A stretch of 16,075 bases of DNA, from contig DLVV01000343.1 of assembly GCA_003445035.1 (NCBI GenBank), positions 1-16,075 of the forward strand. Direction: 5' to 3'. The position numbers and the translations under genes were made by a program. Below, piece by piece: positions 1 through 8,086 of the stretch. Within the stretch, counting starts at the first letter, position 1, and the number at the start of each line of letters is the position of its first letter. A model generated the notes under the pieces. The model was not told the origin of the DNA. It ran no database searches and saw nothing but the letters and a program-made list of their open reading frames with translations. This stretch comes from Planctomycetaceae bacterium. GTDB lineage: Bacteria > Planctomycetota > Planctomycetia > Planctomycetales > Planctomycetaceae.

Positions 1-1563
1 GGCGTCGAGGATGGCGACCAGCGAGACCTCTGGCAGGTCCAGGCCTTCTCGCAGGAGATTGACCCCGACCACCACGTCGTGAGTCTTTTCGCGAAGTGCC
101 CGCAGGATGGTGACTCGCTCGATGGCGTCCAATTCCGAGTGCAACCAGGCAGCGCGGATCCCCTCTTCTTTAAGATACCGGGTGAGGTCCTCGGAGAGCC
201 GCTTGGTGAGAGTGGTGACGAGAACCCTTTCGTCGCGTTCGGCACGTTTTCGGATCTGTTCGACCAGGTGAGTGACCTGGCCGCGTGCCGGTACGATGTG
301 CAGCGTAGGGTCCACGAGTCCCGTGGGGCGGATCACCTGTTGAACGATTTCTCCGCTGGTCTGTTCCAGTTCCCAGTCGGCTGGGGTGGCCGAGACGAAA
401 ACGGATTGGCCTCGGCGGGTGTCAAATTCGTCGAAACGGAGCGGCCGGTTGTCGAGTGCCATCGGCAAACGAAATCCGTGATCGACCAGGGTGGTTTTAC
501 GAGAGTGGTCGCCGGCGAACATCCCTCGAACCTGGGGGATCGTGACGTGTGACTCATCAACAAACAGCAGGAAATCGTCAGGGAAAAAATCGAGCAGAGT
601 ATGAGGCGGTTCGCCGGGGTTGCGGCCATCCAGGGCTCGGCTGTAATTTTCGATGCCGGGGCAGAAGCCGGTTTCCCGAATCAATTCGATGTCGTATCGG
701 GCCCGGGCTGAAAGCCTTTGGGCCTCAAGCAGTTTCCCTTCGGTTTTGAGTTCCTCGAGACGTGTGTCCAATTCAGTTTGGATCTCCTCGACCGCAGTGT
801 CGATCCGTTCCGGTGGAAGCACAAAATGCTTGGCGGGATAGATGTACATGGCCTCTTCTCGACGCAGCTCTTCACCGGTCAAGGGGTCGATCCATGAGAG
901 CGTTTCGATTTCGTCTCCCCAAAGTTCGATGCGATAGGCAAATTCCTCGTATGCCGGCCAGCATTCCACGACGTCACCTCGAACGCGAAATTTGCCTCGA
1001 GTGAGTTCGATGTCATTGCGGTCGTACTGGATGTCGACGAGCTTGAGCAACATCTCGTCCCTGTCGATGGTGCCGCCGACAGCCAGTGGCACCATCATCT
1101 CCAGGTAGTCTTTGGGTGATCCGAGGCCGTAGATGCAACTGACGCTAGAGACGACAACGACGTCGCGTCGACTGACCAGGGCACTGGTGGCCTGGAGTCT
1201 CAGTCGGTCGATTTCGTCGTTGATGGAGGCGTCTTTCTCGATGTAGATGTCGCGTTGCGGGATGTAGGCCTCTGGCTGGTAGTAGTCGTAGTAGCTGACG
1301 AAGTAGGAAACTGCGTTGTGGGGGAAGAACTCGCGGAACTCGCTGTAAAGTTGCGCGGCAAGCGTCTTGTTGTGTGAAAGGATCAGCGCGGGTCGATTGA
1401 GGCGAGCGATGACGTTGGCCATCGTGAACGTCTTGCCAGAACCAGTGACGCCCATCAGGACCTGTTCGCGCCGTCCGCTGCGGATGCCTTCCAGCAATGC
1501 GTCAATGGCATGTGGTTGGTCGCCAGCCGGGGCGAAATCGCTGACGAGTTGGAAGTCGGGCAT
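1..1563 (-). CDS. uvrB: UvrABC excinuclease subunit B (C-terminus beyond window)
   Basis: UvrB is the damage-verifying helicase-like subunit of nucleotide excision repair; it takes damaged DNA from UvrA and recruits UvrC. Reading the minus strand from the ATG at 1563 gives 521 codons without a stop up to the window edge. The Walker A motif GVTGSGKT is at residues 38-45. The tyrosine-rich beta-hairpin [10 protein letters not shown], which inserts between the DNA strands, is at 91-100. Further on come DESHVTIPQ, the SATP motif, and the helicase motif [20 protein letters not shown] at the edge. Family length is about 670-690 aa, so roughly 150 residues are missing, including the C-terminal UVR motif. 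The gene lies 30 bp downstream of scpA on the same strand and is probably co-transcribed. No clear Shine-Dalgarno sequence precedes the start; the choice rests on [15 protein letters not shown], the usual UvrB N-terminus. The identification is very secure. Confidence 0.97.
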   Translation of the reverse strand, partial: MPDFQLVSDFAPAGDQPHAIDALLEGIRSGRREQVLMGVTGSGKTFTMANVIARLNRPALILSHNKTLAAQLYSEFREFFPHNAVSYFVSYYDYYQPEAYIPQRDIYIEKDASINDEIDRLRLQATSALVSRRDVVVVSSVSCIYGLGSPKDYLEMMVPLAVGGTIDRDEMLLKLVDIQYDRNDIELTRGKFRVRGDVVECWPAYEEFAYRIELWGDEIETLSWIDPLTGEELRREEAMYIYPAKHFVLPPERIDTAVEEIQTELDTRLEELKTEGKLLEAQRLSARARYDIELIRETGFCPGIENYSRALDGRNPGEPPHTLLDFFPDDFLLFVDESHVTIPQVRGMFAGDHSRKTTLVDHGFRLPMALDNRPLRFDEFDTRRGQSVFVSATPADWELEQTSGEIVQQVIRPTGLVDPTLHIVPARGQVTHLVEQIRKRAERDERVLVTTLTKRLSEDLTRYLKEEGIRAAWLHSELDAIERVTILRALREKTHDVVVGVNLLREGLDLPEVSLVAILDA

Positions 1564-1593
1564 AAAGGCGGTACCGGGCGTTCGTCGGTCCGT

Positions 1594-2403
1594 TCAACCT
1601 TCGGATGGTGGATCGATCGCGGTCGGTTCGTCATTCGCGAGGGGATCGTTGACACCGGATTCGTCGGCCGGTGGGGCGATGGGCGGGAGAATCCAGATTT
1701 CGCCGTATTCGGTTTCCTGTGCGGCGCGGAAGCCGTGATGCCGGAGCAACTCGAGGATGGCCAGAAACATCCCGATGATCTTGCTGCGCAGCGTCTCGTT
1801 GCCGAACAGAGACGTGAAGGCCACCTTCTTTTCCGAGCGGACACGTTGACTAATGCGATCGATGTAGACCGGGATTGGCGTGTCGTCGTAACGAATGTGA
1901 GATTGTTGTTTTGCGTCCTGGAGTTTCAGCACGCGACTGAGGGCACTAACCAGGTCCCAGAGTTCGACGTGCTTGATCTTGTCCTGTGACGCGTCACGCC
2001 TGGCTGGAGGGCGGTCGTTGGACAGGCGGGGGAATCGTTCCTGCCACTCCGCGGCCTGGTCCTCCAGCAGTCGGGCGGCCTCCTTGAACTTCCGGTATTC
2101 AATGATCTGTGGAATCAGATCGATCCCGGTTTCGTCATCGAGATCCGGCTCGGAGTCATCGGGTTGTTGCGGGAGGACCAGGCGGCTCTTGTATTCAGCC
2201 AGGGCACCGGCCATCACGATGAAGTCTCCAACGATGTCGAGATCGATGGCCTTGAGGATGTCGAGATACTCCAGGAACTGTTCGACCACCTGGGAGACCA
2301 GCAGGTTACGGACGTCAAGTTCGTTGCGGCGAACCAGGTAGAGCAAAAGGTCAAGCGGTCCGGAAAACAGGTCCAGCTCGACGCGGTAGGTGATCCTCGG
2401 CAT
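1594..2403 (-). CDS. scpA: Segregation and condensation protein A (kleisin)
   Basis: ScpA is the kleisin subunit of the SMC-ScpAB condensin, which loads on and compacts the chromosome. The protein is 269 aa, normal for the family. The N-terminus carries the family signature FSGPLDLLLYLVRRNELDV (residues 13-31) and the helical run ending in AGALAEYKSRLVLP (65-78), which binds the SMC neck. An acidic linker (about 80-95) and a central helical segment follow. The C-terminal winged helix (about 193-240), which contacts the SMC head, includes KVAFTSLF and IIGMFLAILELL. An acidic/proline-rich tail of about 28 residues comes last. The ATG at 2403 is chosen because the homologous N-terminus starts there; the frame stays open far upstream only because it runs antisense to the dehydrogenase gene. 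No scpB is visible in the window. uvrB follows after 30 bp. The C-terminal tail is not recognisable beyond composition. Confidence 0.94.
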   Translation of the reverse strand: MPRITYRVELDLFSGPLDLLLYLVRRNELDVRNLLVSQVVEQFLEYLDILKAIDLDIVGDFIVMAGALAEYKSRLVLPQQPDDSEPDLDDETGIDLIPQIIEYRKFKEAARLLEDQAAEWQERFPRLSNDRPPARRDASQDKIKHVELWDLVSALSRVLKLQDAKQQSHIRYDDTPIPVYIDRISQRVRSEKKVAFTSLFGNETLRSKIIGMFLAILELLRHHGFRAAQETEYGEIWILPPIAPPADESGVNDPLANDEPTAIDPPSEG

Positions 2404-2412
2404 CGTGGCGGG

Positions 2413-2441
2413 ACTGTAACCCCAGCCGTGTCCATGATCAA
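2413..2441 (-). promoter_or_regulatory. Putative sigma70-type promoter for scpA-uvrB
   Basis: On the minus strand, TTGATC (2441-2436) and TACAGT (2418-2413) are separated by 17 bp. Each matches four of six positions of the -35/-10 consensus. The predicted transcript would begin only a few bases before the scpA ATG, giving a very short leader and fitting the lack of a Shine-Dalgarno sequence. This is seen by eye only. Confidence 0.4.
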
Positions 2442-2449
2442 CCGGTGAA

Positions 2450-2478
2450 TCGACGGTCCCGGTCGCAGGTGTTATCCT
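2450..2478 (+). promoter_or_regulatory. Putative sigma70-type promoter for the dehydrogenase gene
   Basis: TCGACG (2450-2455) and TATCCT (2473-2478) are separated by 17 bp, each with four of six consensus matches. The element lies 75 bp upstream of the chosen ATG at 2554 and sits back to back with the minus-strand element at 2413-2441. The alternative GTG start at 2503 would still lie downstream of it. Confidence 0.35.
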
Positions 2479-2553
2479 GTCGCCTCCATCGACCGCCGCC
2501 GGGTGTCCGGAAAACGCGGTTGTCCGAAGGTCACCGACGAGGGCTATGAGAAG

Positions 2554-3600
2554 ATGCCGACGTTTCGTGCAGAGCAATTGGGAACGGTTGCCAAACGTGT
2601 GTTGCAGGGAGCCGGGGTTAGCGACCAGGAGGCGAGCGTTGTGGCTCGTGAACTCCAGGGTGCCAATCTTGTCGGCCACGACAGTCATGGCGTGATGCGA
2701 TTGATGCAGTACGTGGATTACATCGAAAAAGAGGTGATCCGTCCGGGACAACAGATGGAGATTCTCAAGGAGGGGGATGCGTTTCTGTTGATTGACGGGC
2801 ATTTCAATTTCGGCCAGGTGGTCGCCTCCCAGGCGTTGAAAATGGGAATGGAGAAAGCCCGGCAGGCTGGAACGGCGACGATTTTCATCAGGAACTGCAA
2901 CCATGTGGGGCGACTGGGGTCCTACACACAGCAGGCGGCTTTCGAGAAGTTCGCCGCGATGATGGTCGTCAACGGCCCGGCCAGCGGAGGCGTGGCTCCT
3001 TATGGAGCCATTCAAGGGCGGATGGGGACCAACCCGATCACAATTGCCGCTCCATGGGGCGACGATGCGATGGTTCTCGATATGACCTCCAGCGCAACCG
3101 CCGAGGGCAAGGTCCGTGTGGCGTTCCAGAAAGGAGTGCCGGTCCCCGAGGGGCAACTGATCGATGCCCAGGGGCAACCGACGACCGATCCGTCGACATA
3201 TTATGCCGATCCAGGAGGAGCGATTCTCCCACTGGGAGGCAACCTCGGATTCAAAGGGTACGGGCTCAGCGTGATGATCGATGTCTTCGGAGGAATGCTC
3301 TCGGGCTTCGGAGTTTGCCGCACCGATCTTCCGCCGGGAACCAACGGCGTTTGGATGTACCTGGTCGACATCTCTGCGTTCACCGATCTGGATGCCTACC
3401 AGGGGCTTGTTGCGAAGTACATCGCTCATATCAAAGCGGCAAAAAAACAACCGGGAGTCGACGAGATTTTGATGCCCGGAGAAATTGAGCTGCGGCGTCG
3501 GGACCAACGGATGGCCGACGGGGTCGATGTGCCCGAAGAAACCTGGCGTCAGATCTGCGAACTGGCCGACCGGCTTGAAGTGTCGCTAGAGGGGGTGTGA
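2554..3600 (+). CDS. Malate/L-lactate dehydrogenase-family oxidoreductase
   Basis: This 348-aa protein belongs to the Ldh_2 family (malate, L-lactate, sulfolactate and ureidoglycolate dehydrogenases), cytoplasmic NAD(P)H enzymes unrelated in fold to classical Rossmann MDH/LDH. Visible family motifs are GHDSHGVMRL (residues 41-50) with the conserved histidine pair, NCNHVGRLGSYTQQAA, GTNPITIAAPW, LDMTSSATAEGKVR, and the glycine-rich GGNLGFKGYGLSVMIDVFGG. Length is typical for the family. The ATG at 2554 is preferred over a GTG at 2503 because homologues begin near this point and GAGGG lies about 10 nt upstream; the extra 17 residues look unconserved. The substrate cannot be assigned from sequence: the neighbours (scpA, a membrane protein) give no pathway hint. 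It could act on malate, lactate or another 2-hydroxy acid, or on a cyclic imine as in related DpkA enzymes. Confidence 0.9.
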   Translation: MPTFRAEQLGTVAKRVLQGAGVSDQEASVVARELQGANLVGHDSHGVMRLMQYVDYIEKEVIRPGQQMEILKEGDAFLLIDGHFNFGQVVASQALKMGMEKARQAGTATIFIRNCNHVGRLGSYTQQAAFEKFAAMMVVNGPASGGVAPYGAIQGRMGTNPITIAAPWGDDAMVLDMTSSATAEGKVRVAFQKGVPVPEGQLIDAQGQPTTDPSTYYADPGGAILPLGGNLGFKGYGLSVMIDVFGGMLSGFGVCRTDLPPGTNGVWMYLVDISAFTDLDAYQGLVAKYIAHIKAAKKQPGVDEILMPGEIELRRRDQRMADGVDVPEETWRQICELADRLEVSLEGV

Positions 3601-3703
3601 GCTTTCAGGTGGCTGGCGGGGACGCCGGGGATGTGTTACCTGAGGGGAATCTCGGACGATTTGAAGAGTTGTCCCGAAGCTGGACGGACAGGAAGCAGGC
3701 GAC

Positions 3704-4159
3704 ATGGTGGGAATGATTGAGGCCGGCGTGGTCGAGTTGGGGCCTCTGGAAAACCTCATCAATGCGGTAGGTCAGATTCTTCTGGGGTTGAAGCAGATCC
3801 TGACGGTTGTCGCTGCGGGGATTTTCTCCGCACCGGTACTGCCCGTGCTGGTGTGGTCCCTGTTCTGGCTGTTCGCCGTCGATTGGACGCGTCTGCGGCA
3901 GATCATTCTCAAGGGAGGCTGGCTGGGCGTGGTTCTGGTCGGCGTGGTGATGGTGATCATCTGGCAACAGATCGTGCCCGAACCTGATGTTGTTCTCGGT
4001 CTGGAGGTCAACGGTTACATCGAGAAGATGGTCTACGTGACAGCGTTGTTGACCGTGATGTTTGTCTGTGGCGCGGTTCAGTTGACCGGCTGTTGCGCAC
4101 GGTGCTGCCCAGTTCCGGTCACAGAACTGGACCCCGCCGACGAACACGGGCACGAGTAG
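3704..4159 (+). CDS. Small multi-pass membrane protein, unknown function
   Basis: The 151-aa product is not a family I recognise. It has an amphipathic N-terminus (1-30), a long hydrophobic stretch at about 32-59 containing prolines and tryptophans, a second transmembrane segment at about 72-91 (WLGVVLVGVVMVIIW), and a third at about 109-131. A cluster CCARCC (residues 130-135) directly follows the last helix, then a short acidic, histidine-containing tail. The CC-x2-CC arrangement could bind metal, form disulfides or be membrane-proximal. Coding support: the ATG at 3704 has AGGAAG 8 nt upstream, hydrophobic segments are regular, and the antisense frame has no such organisation. A second ATG at 3713 is possible. 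It lies 103 bp after the dehydrogenase gene and may share its transcript. It converges on tsaE. Confidence 0.72.
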   Translation: MVGMIEAGVVELGPLENLINAVGQILLGLKQILTVVAAGIFSAPVLPVLVWSLFWLFAVDWTRLRQIILKGGWLGVVLVGVVMVIIWQQIVPEPDVVLGLEVNGYIEKMVYVTALLTVMFVCGAVQLTGCCARCCPVPVTELDPADEHGHE

Positions 4160-4193
4160 GCTCGCCGGGAACCGAATGCCAGGCGGCGGGTTC

Positions 4194-4661
4194 TCACGTG
4201 TCGTGAAGGTGTTCCAGGAGTCGGCGAGACATTGGCCCGGCGGCGGTGAATGCGAACCGCCTTGACGTCTCGCCGGTCGAGGTGATCGAGACGTCCACCC
4301 GGTCGTCGGGCAGGCAGTTGCTGATACGGTCAGCCCATTCGATCAAAACCACCCCGGGTCCGGTGAGCCATTCCTCGGGACCGAGGTCCAAAAACTCGGT
4401 TTCAGACGTCAGCCGGTAGGCATCGGCGTGATGAACCGGGAGACGTGCGGAATACTGCTGTAGCAGCACAAAGGTGGGACTGCTGACATCCGTCGGCGAC
4501 CCGTCAAGCCCTTCGACGACGGCTCGCACGAACCGTGTCTTGCCGGACCCCATTTCTCCATAAAGTGCCACGACGGTACCGGGTGAGGCCGATCGGCCGA
4601 GGGCCAACCCGAGTCGTTGGGTGTCGTCTTCTGACAGGGAGTGGAACTGCAGGGAGTTCAC
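4194..4661 (-). CDS. tsaE: tRNA t6A biosynthesis ATPase TsaE
   Basis: TsaE is the small P-loop ATPase that works with TsaB and TsaD to add threonylcarbamoyl to A37 of ANN-decoding tRNAs in the cytoplasm. From the GTG at 4661 the protein has 155 aa, the usual length. It shows the N-terminal helix SEDDTQRLGLALG, Walker A GEMGSGKT (35-42), the switch-like SSPTF (60-64), the family-specific H-x-D-x-Y-R (78-83), and the Walker B-like VVLIEWADRI with E108. The frame is open to another GTG at 4709, which would add 16 residues with no family counterpart; neither start has a convincing Shine-Dalgarno sequence, so the start is uncertain. The partner genes tsaB and tsaD are not in the window. It converges with the membrane protein gene (34 bp gap) and diverges from the ABC transporter gene. 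Confidence 0.92.
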   Translation of the reverse strand: MNSLQFHSLSEDDTQRLGLALGRSASPGTVVALYGEMGSGKTRFVRAVVEGLDGSPTDVSSPTFVLLQQYSARLPVHHADAYRLTSETEFLDLGPEEWLTGPGVVLIEWADRISNCLPDDRVDVSITSTGETSRRFAFTAAGPMSRRLLEHLHDT

Positions 4662-4800
4662 GCGAGATTGGTTTCGGTCGCGGTGCAAAAGTGGAGGCGG
4701 GGAAGCCACAGAATGGAGGGGCGGCTGCGGGATTGCAACGCGTCAAAGAGGGTGGGGCTTCGTTGATGGAGAACGGACAATCTGGCAAACTCGAAGCGGA

Positions 4801-4805
4801 AGGAG
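4801..4805 (+). promoter_or_regulatory. Ribosome binding site deciding the ABC transporter start
   Basis: AGGAG, within GGAAGGAG, lies 10 nt upstream of the GTG at 4816. The reading frame is open back to an ATG at 4621, but the extra 65 residues are low-complexity, arginine/glycine-rich and overlap tsaE on the other strand. The site therefore supports the shorter protein. Confidence 0.7.
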
Positions 4806-4815
4806 TCTCGTCAAC

Positions 4816-6570
4816 GTGCAGTTCGTCTCTCGGATCTGGAAAACGCTGGCCGGCGACCGCCGATTGATGTTCTGTTCGGTCGCTTGCGGTCTTGTGTTCA
4901 CCGCCCTGGGCATCATTCCTCCGCTGTTGATCAGGGAGATGCTGTTGTGGCTGCGCGACCCTTCGGCGGCAGGGAGTTTCTGGCTTTTGGGAGGGGCTGT
5001 CGGTGTTGTGTACCTGTTTCGGGGAATAACCCGTTACCTCTACGGCTTGAGCTCTCATATCGCTGCTTACCGGGCTTTACACAGCCTGTCACTGTCGGTT
5101 TATCGGCACTTGCAGAAGATGTCCCCTGCTTACCTGAACCGCCGACATTCGGGGAATCTGGTCGCACGGACAATGGGCGATGTGGCCTCGATCGAGGACT
5201 ACATTGCCCACGGAATCCCAGAATCGCTGTTGGCGATTGTGATCCCGGTGACGATGAGCGCGGTGCTGTTGATGATCAACTGGCAACTGGCACTGGTGGC
5301 CCTGGCCCCGTTGCCGGTGATCGCGACACTGGTGTATGTGATAGCCCGGCGGACCCGGAACATGTGGCGCGGGGTTCGCAGCCGGTTCGCCGAGGTCAGC
5401 GGGCGGATTCAGGACCACCTGGGTGGACTGGCGGTGATCCAGTCATTCCGCGCCGAGGCGGCGATGGCCAGGCGAGTGGAGGCCGATAGCCTGGAGTACC
5501 GGGACCGGATCATCCACGCGAACCGTTGGTCGCTTGTCCCGTCAGGAGTGATCGAGACGGCCAGCGGTGCGGGGTTGGTTTTGATCATCTGGGCCGGTGG
5601 TTGGATTACGACCGACCCAGGGGCCACGACTGGGCTCCACGTGGACTTCGCGGATCTGGTGGTGTTCCTGATGTATCTCGGGCAGATCGTGCTTCCATTC
5701 CTGCGACTGGCCAACCTGACAGACAATCTGCAGAAGGCATCGGCCAGTGCCGAGCGCGTGTTCGAATTGCTCGACACGCCGGCCGAGATCGTCGACCGTC
5801 CGGGTGCGTCTGTGCCGGAATGTCGGGAGTGGACGATTTCTTTTGAGAACGTGAAATTCCAATACACGGACGATTTGCCAGTTCTTGAGGAGTTGTCTTT
5901 TCGGGTCGAAGAGGGTGAGACGGTGGCGCTTGTCGGCGCCACCGGTGCGGGAAAGACGACAGCCTGTCATCTGCTGGCGAGATTTTACGAACCCGCCGCC
6001 GGTGTTGTTCGACTGGGTGGGTTTGACGTGAGCGAGGTTCCGTTGTCATGGCTCCGTGATCAGGTCGCATTGGTCTCCCAGGACGTGTTCCTCCTGGCAG
6101 GGACAATTCGAGAGAATCTCCTGCTCGGTCGAGAAGGAGTGAGCGACGCGGTGTTGAAGGAGGCGGTGCGGACCTCGGGGGCTGATGAATTCCTCGAATC
6201 ACTGCCTGACGGGCTGGAAACCTTAGTCGGTGAACGGGGGATTCGACTCTCCGGCGGCCAGAAACAACGAATCGCGCTGGCCCGTGCCCTGGTGAAGGAC
6301 GCGCCGGTTCTGGTTCTGGACGAGGCCACCAGTGCTGTGGACGGAGCGACCGAATCGCGGATCAAGGAGGCGGTTCGGCGGGCGACCGCCGGCCGGACGG
6401 TCTTGGTCGTCGCACATCGGTTGTCGACAATCACAGCCGCCGATCGCATTGTCGTGATCGACCAGGGACGGGTTGTTGAATCGGGGTCGTACGAGACGTT
6501 GGCGGCAGCTGACGGCCGATTCGCTCGTCTGTGCCGAGTTTCTGAAGACGTGGTGTGGTATGGGGAGTGA
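4816..6570 (+). CDS. ABC exporter, fused permease and ATPase (MsbA-like)
   Basis: This 584-aa half-transporter should work as a homodimer in the inner membrane, using ATP to export a lipid, peptide or drug-like substrate. The transmembrane domain (about 15-310) has six hydrophobic segments, starting LMFCSVACGLVFTALGIIPP and ending LVVFLMYLGQIVLPFL. The ATPase domain has Walker A GATGAGKT (374-381), signature LSGGQ (478-482), Walker B VLVLDEAT with D502/E503, and the switch histidine in VVAHRLS (H534). All catalytic residues are present. The GTG at 4816 is chosen because of the Shine-Dalgarno site at 4801-4805 and because the length then fits the family. The M81 peptidase gene starts 1 bp after this stop codon, so the two are almost certainly translated from one mRNA. 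The substrate is unknown; lipid A-core flippase MsbA and peptide exporters are the nearest well-known relatives by architecture. Confidence 0.94.
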   Translation: MQFVSRIWKTLAGDRRLMFCSVACGLVFTALGIIPPLLIREMLLWLRDPSAAGSFWLLGGAVGVVYLFRGITRYLYGLSSHIAAYRALHSLSLSVYRHLQKMSPAYLNRRHSGNLVARTMGDVASIEDYIAHGIPESLLAIVIPVTMSAVLLMINWQLALVALAPLPVIATLVYVIARRTRNMWRGVRSRFAEVSGRIQDHLGGLAVIQSFRAEAAMARRVEADSLEYRDRIIHANRWSLVPSGVIETASGAGLVLIIWAGGWITTDPGATTGLHVDFADLVVFLMYLGQIVLPFLRLANLTDNLQKASASAERVFELLDTPAEIVDRPGASVPECREWTISFENVKFQYTDDLPVLEELSFRVEEGETVALVGATGAGKTTACHLLARFYEPAAGVVRLGGFDVSEVPLSWLRDQVALVSQDVFLLAGTIRENLLLGREGVSDAVLKEAVRTSGADEFLESLPDGLETLVGERGIRLSGGQKQRIALARALVKDAPVLVLDEATSAVDGATESRIKEAVRRATAGRTVLVVAHRLSTITAADRIVVIDQGRVVESGSYETLAAADGRFARLCRVSEDVVWYGE

Positions 6571-6571
6571 A

Positions 6572-8086
6572 ATGAGAATTGTCAGCGGCGGAATTCAGCA
6601 CGAAACGAATACATTCGCCACAGTTCCGACGACGTTGAGCGATTTTCAACGGGACAGTGATTGTGGCGAGGACCTTCGAGGCGGGGACTTGCTCCGCGAG
6701 ATGTACCTGGGCACGGGTACAGTCCACGGTGGCTATCTGGACGAGGCTGCTGCGAGAGGGATTGAGATTGAACCGGTGATCAATGTTCGAGCCCAGCCGG
6801 CCGGTCGTGTAGAGCAACCCGCCTTTGAGCACATGGTCGGGTTGTTATTGGAACGCATCAGTGCCGCGGGGCCGTACGATGGCGTTGTGCTTGACCTGCA
6901 CGGGGCGATGGTCACCGACAACGAAGAGGATGCGGAGGGGGCGATCATCGATCGTGTGCGACAGCTCGTGGGGCCGGAAATGCCACTTGTTGTGACACTT
7001 GATCTGCACGCCAATATCACTCGGGAAATGGCCGGGAAGGCCGACTGCCTGATTGGCTACGACACGTATCCGCATGTGGACATGAACGAGCGTGGTCGGG
7101 AGGCAATCTCCATACTCGAGCAGATCATTTCCGGACAGGTGAGTCCGTGCCAGGCGTTTCGCCAGTTGCCATTGATGACGATGCCCCCAATGCAGTGCAC
7201 CCTGAGACAACCGATGCAGGGCCTGATCGAAGAGTTACATGTTCTGGAGGAAGACCCGGCGGTGGTGACGGCAACGATCGCGATGGGATTTCCGTTCGCG
7301 GATATCTCGGACGCAGGCGTGACCGTGCTGGTGACGACCAATGGAGACGCCGAGTTGGCCGAATCACGGGCCGACGAATTGGCAGAACGGGTGTGGGGGT
7401 TGCGTGACGATCTCCAGCCGGAACTGACGACGATCGAGGAGGCCATGCGTTTTGCGGATGAGGAGGCCGACGGGCTGGTGATTGTTGCCGACGGTTCGGA
7501 CAACCCGGGTGGGGGAGCTCCCTGTGATGGAACCATCGCGTTGGCAGCGATGATCTCGGCGGATTTTCAGTCTGGGGTGGTCGGTGTGCTGTACGACCCC
7601 GAAACGGCTGCGCGGGCTCACGAAGTGGGGCTGGGGGGCGAGGCGGAGTTTGAGATCGGAGGCAAGACCGATTCGTTCCACGGCAGTCCGGTGGTGACAA
7701 ATGCTCGCGTGACCCGATTGGGCGATGGCCGATTCACTTTTGGTGGGCCGATGAGGCGTGGGTGTCCCGGAGACCTGGGTGCGATGGCGGTGTTGTCAAT
7801 CGGCGGGGTCGAGGTGGTGATCGGCAGTCGAAGGATGCAGCTGCTGGATACCGAAATGTTGCGGATTGTCGGAGTGGAGCCATCCGGGAAACGTCTGCTG
7901 GTGGTCAAGAGTGCCGTCCATTTTCGTGCCGACGTCGGTCCATGGGCGTCGACGATTTTCGATGCCGACACACCGGGGATTCACCGTCCCGACTTTTCGT
8001 GCTTCGATTACCAGCACGTGCGACGGCCGATTTATCCGCTTGATCCGGAAGTGGGGCAGGGCAACAGCGTCGGGCGGGCTGACTGA
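6572..8086 (+). CDS. M81-family metallopeptidase (MlrC-type)
   Basis: The 504-aa protein matches the M81 family, whose best-known member, MlrC (microcystinase), cleaves small linear peptides from cyclic peptide breakdown. Motifs seen are GGIQHETNTF (6-15), VLDLHGAM (106-113), VTLDLHANI (141-149), YPHVDMNERG (166-175) and the glycine-rich DNPGGGAP near the middle. D144, H146 and H168 have the D-x-H-then-22 spacing expected for zinc ligands in this family. No signal peptide is visible, so it should be cytoplasmic. The ATG at 6572 is chosen because the family N-terminus begins there and GGGGAG lies 4 nt upstream; the frame is open further up inside the ABC gene. It starts 1 bp after the ABC exporter stop and ends directly against the MFS start codon. 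Its true substrate is not deducible; many M81 genes occur in organisms that never see microcystin. Confidence 0.93.
   Translation: MRIVSGGIQHETNTFATVPTTLSDFQRDSDCGEDLRGGDLLREMYLGTGTVHGGYLDEAAARGIEIEPVINVRAQPAGRVEQPAFEHMVGLLLERISAAGPYDGVVLDLHGAMVTDNEEDAEGAIIDRVRQLVGPEMPLVVTLDLHANITREMAGKADCLIGYDTYPHVDMNERGREAISILEQIISGQVSPCQAFRQLPLMTMPPMQCTLRQPMQGLIEELHVLEEDPAVVTATIAMGFPFADISDAGVTVLVTTNGDAELAESRADELAERVWGLRDDLQPELTTIEEAMRFADEEADGLVIVADGSDNPGGGAPCDGTIALAAMISADFQSGVVGVLYDPETAARAHEVGLGGEAEFEIGGKTDSFHGSPVVTNARVTRLGDGRFTFGGPMRRGCPGDLGAMAVLSIGGVEVVIGSRRMQLLDTEMLRIVGVEPSGKRLLVVKSAVHFRADVGPWASTIFDADTPGIHRPDFSCFDYQHVRRPIYPLDPEVGQGNSVGRAD

Noticed and set aside
1510..1989. Plus-strand open frame of 159 codons across the scpA-uvrB junction
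   Set aside because: It is antisense to the conserved ends of two recognised genes and shows no domain of its own.
2404..3507. Open frame of about 368 codons extending scpA upstream, antisense to the dehydrogenase gene
   Set aside because: It has no family similarity, is rich in His/Arg/Ser as expected for an antisense frame of a GC-rich gene, and the ScpA N-terminus clearly begins at 2403. The opposite strand carries a fully conserved enzyme.
3605..4153. Minus-strand open frame of 182 codons opposite the small membrane protein
   Set aside because: Composition is polar, His/Gln/Asn-rich and without recognisable domains, whereas the plus frame has regular membrane segments and a good ribosome site.
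4160..4193. Possible bidirectional terminator between the membrane protein gene and tsaE
   Set aside because: GGGAACC and GGTTCTC can pair with one wobble, but the loop is long and there is no T run on either strand, so I did not list it.
4621..4815. N-terminal extension of the ABC exporter by 65 residues
   Set aside because: The stretch overlaps tsaE on the other strand, is low complexity, and a Shine-Dalgarno site plus family length support the GTG at 4816.
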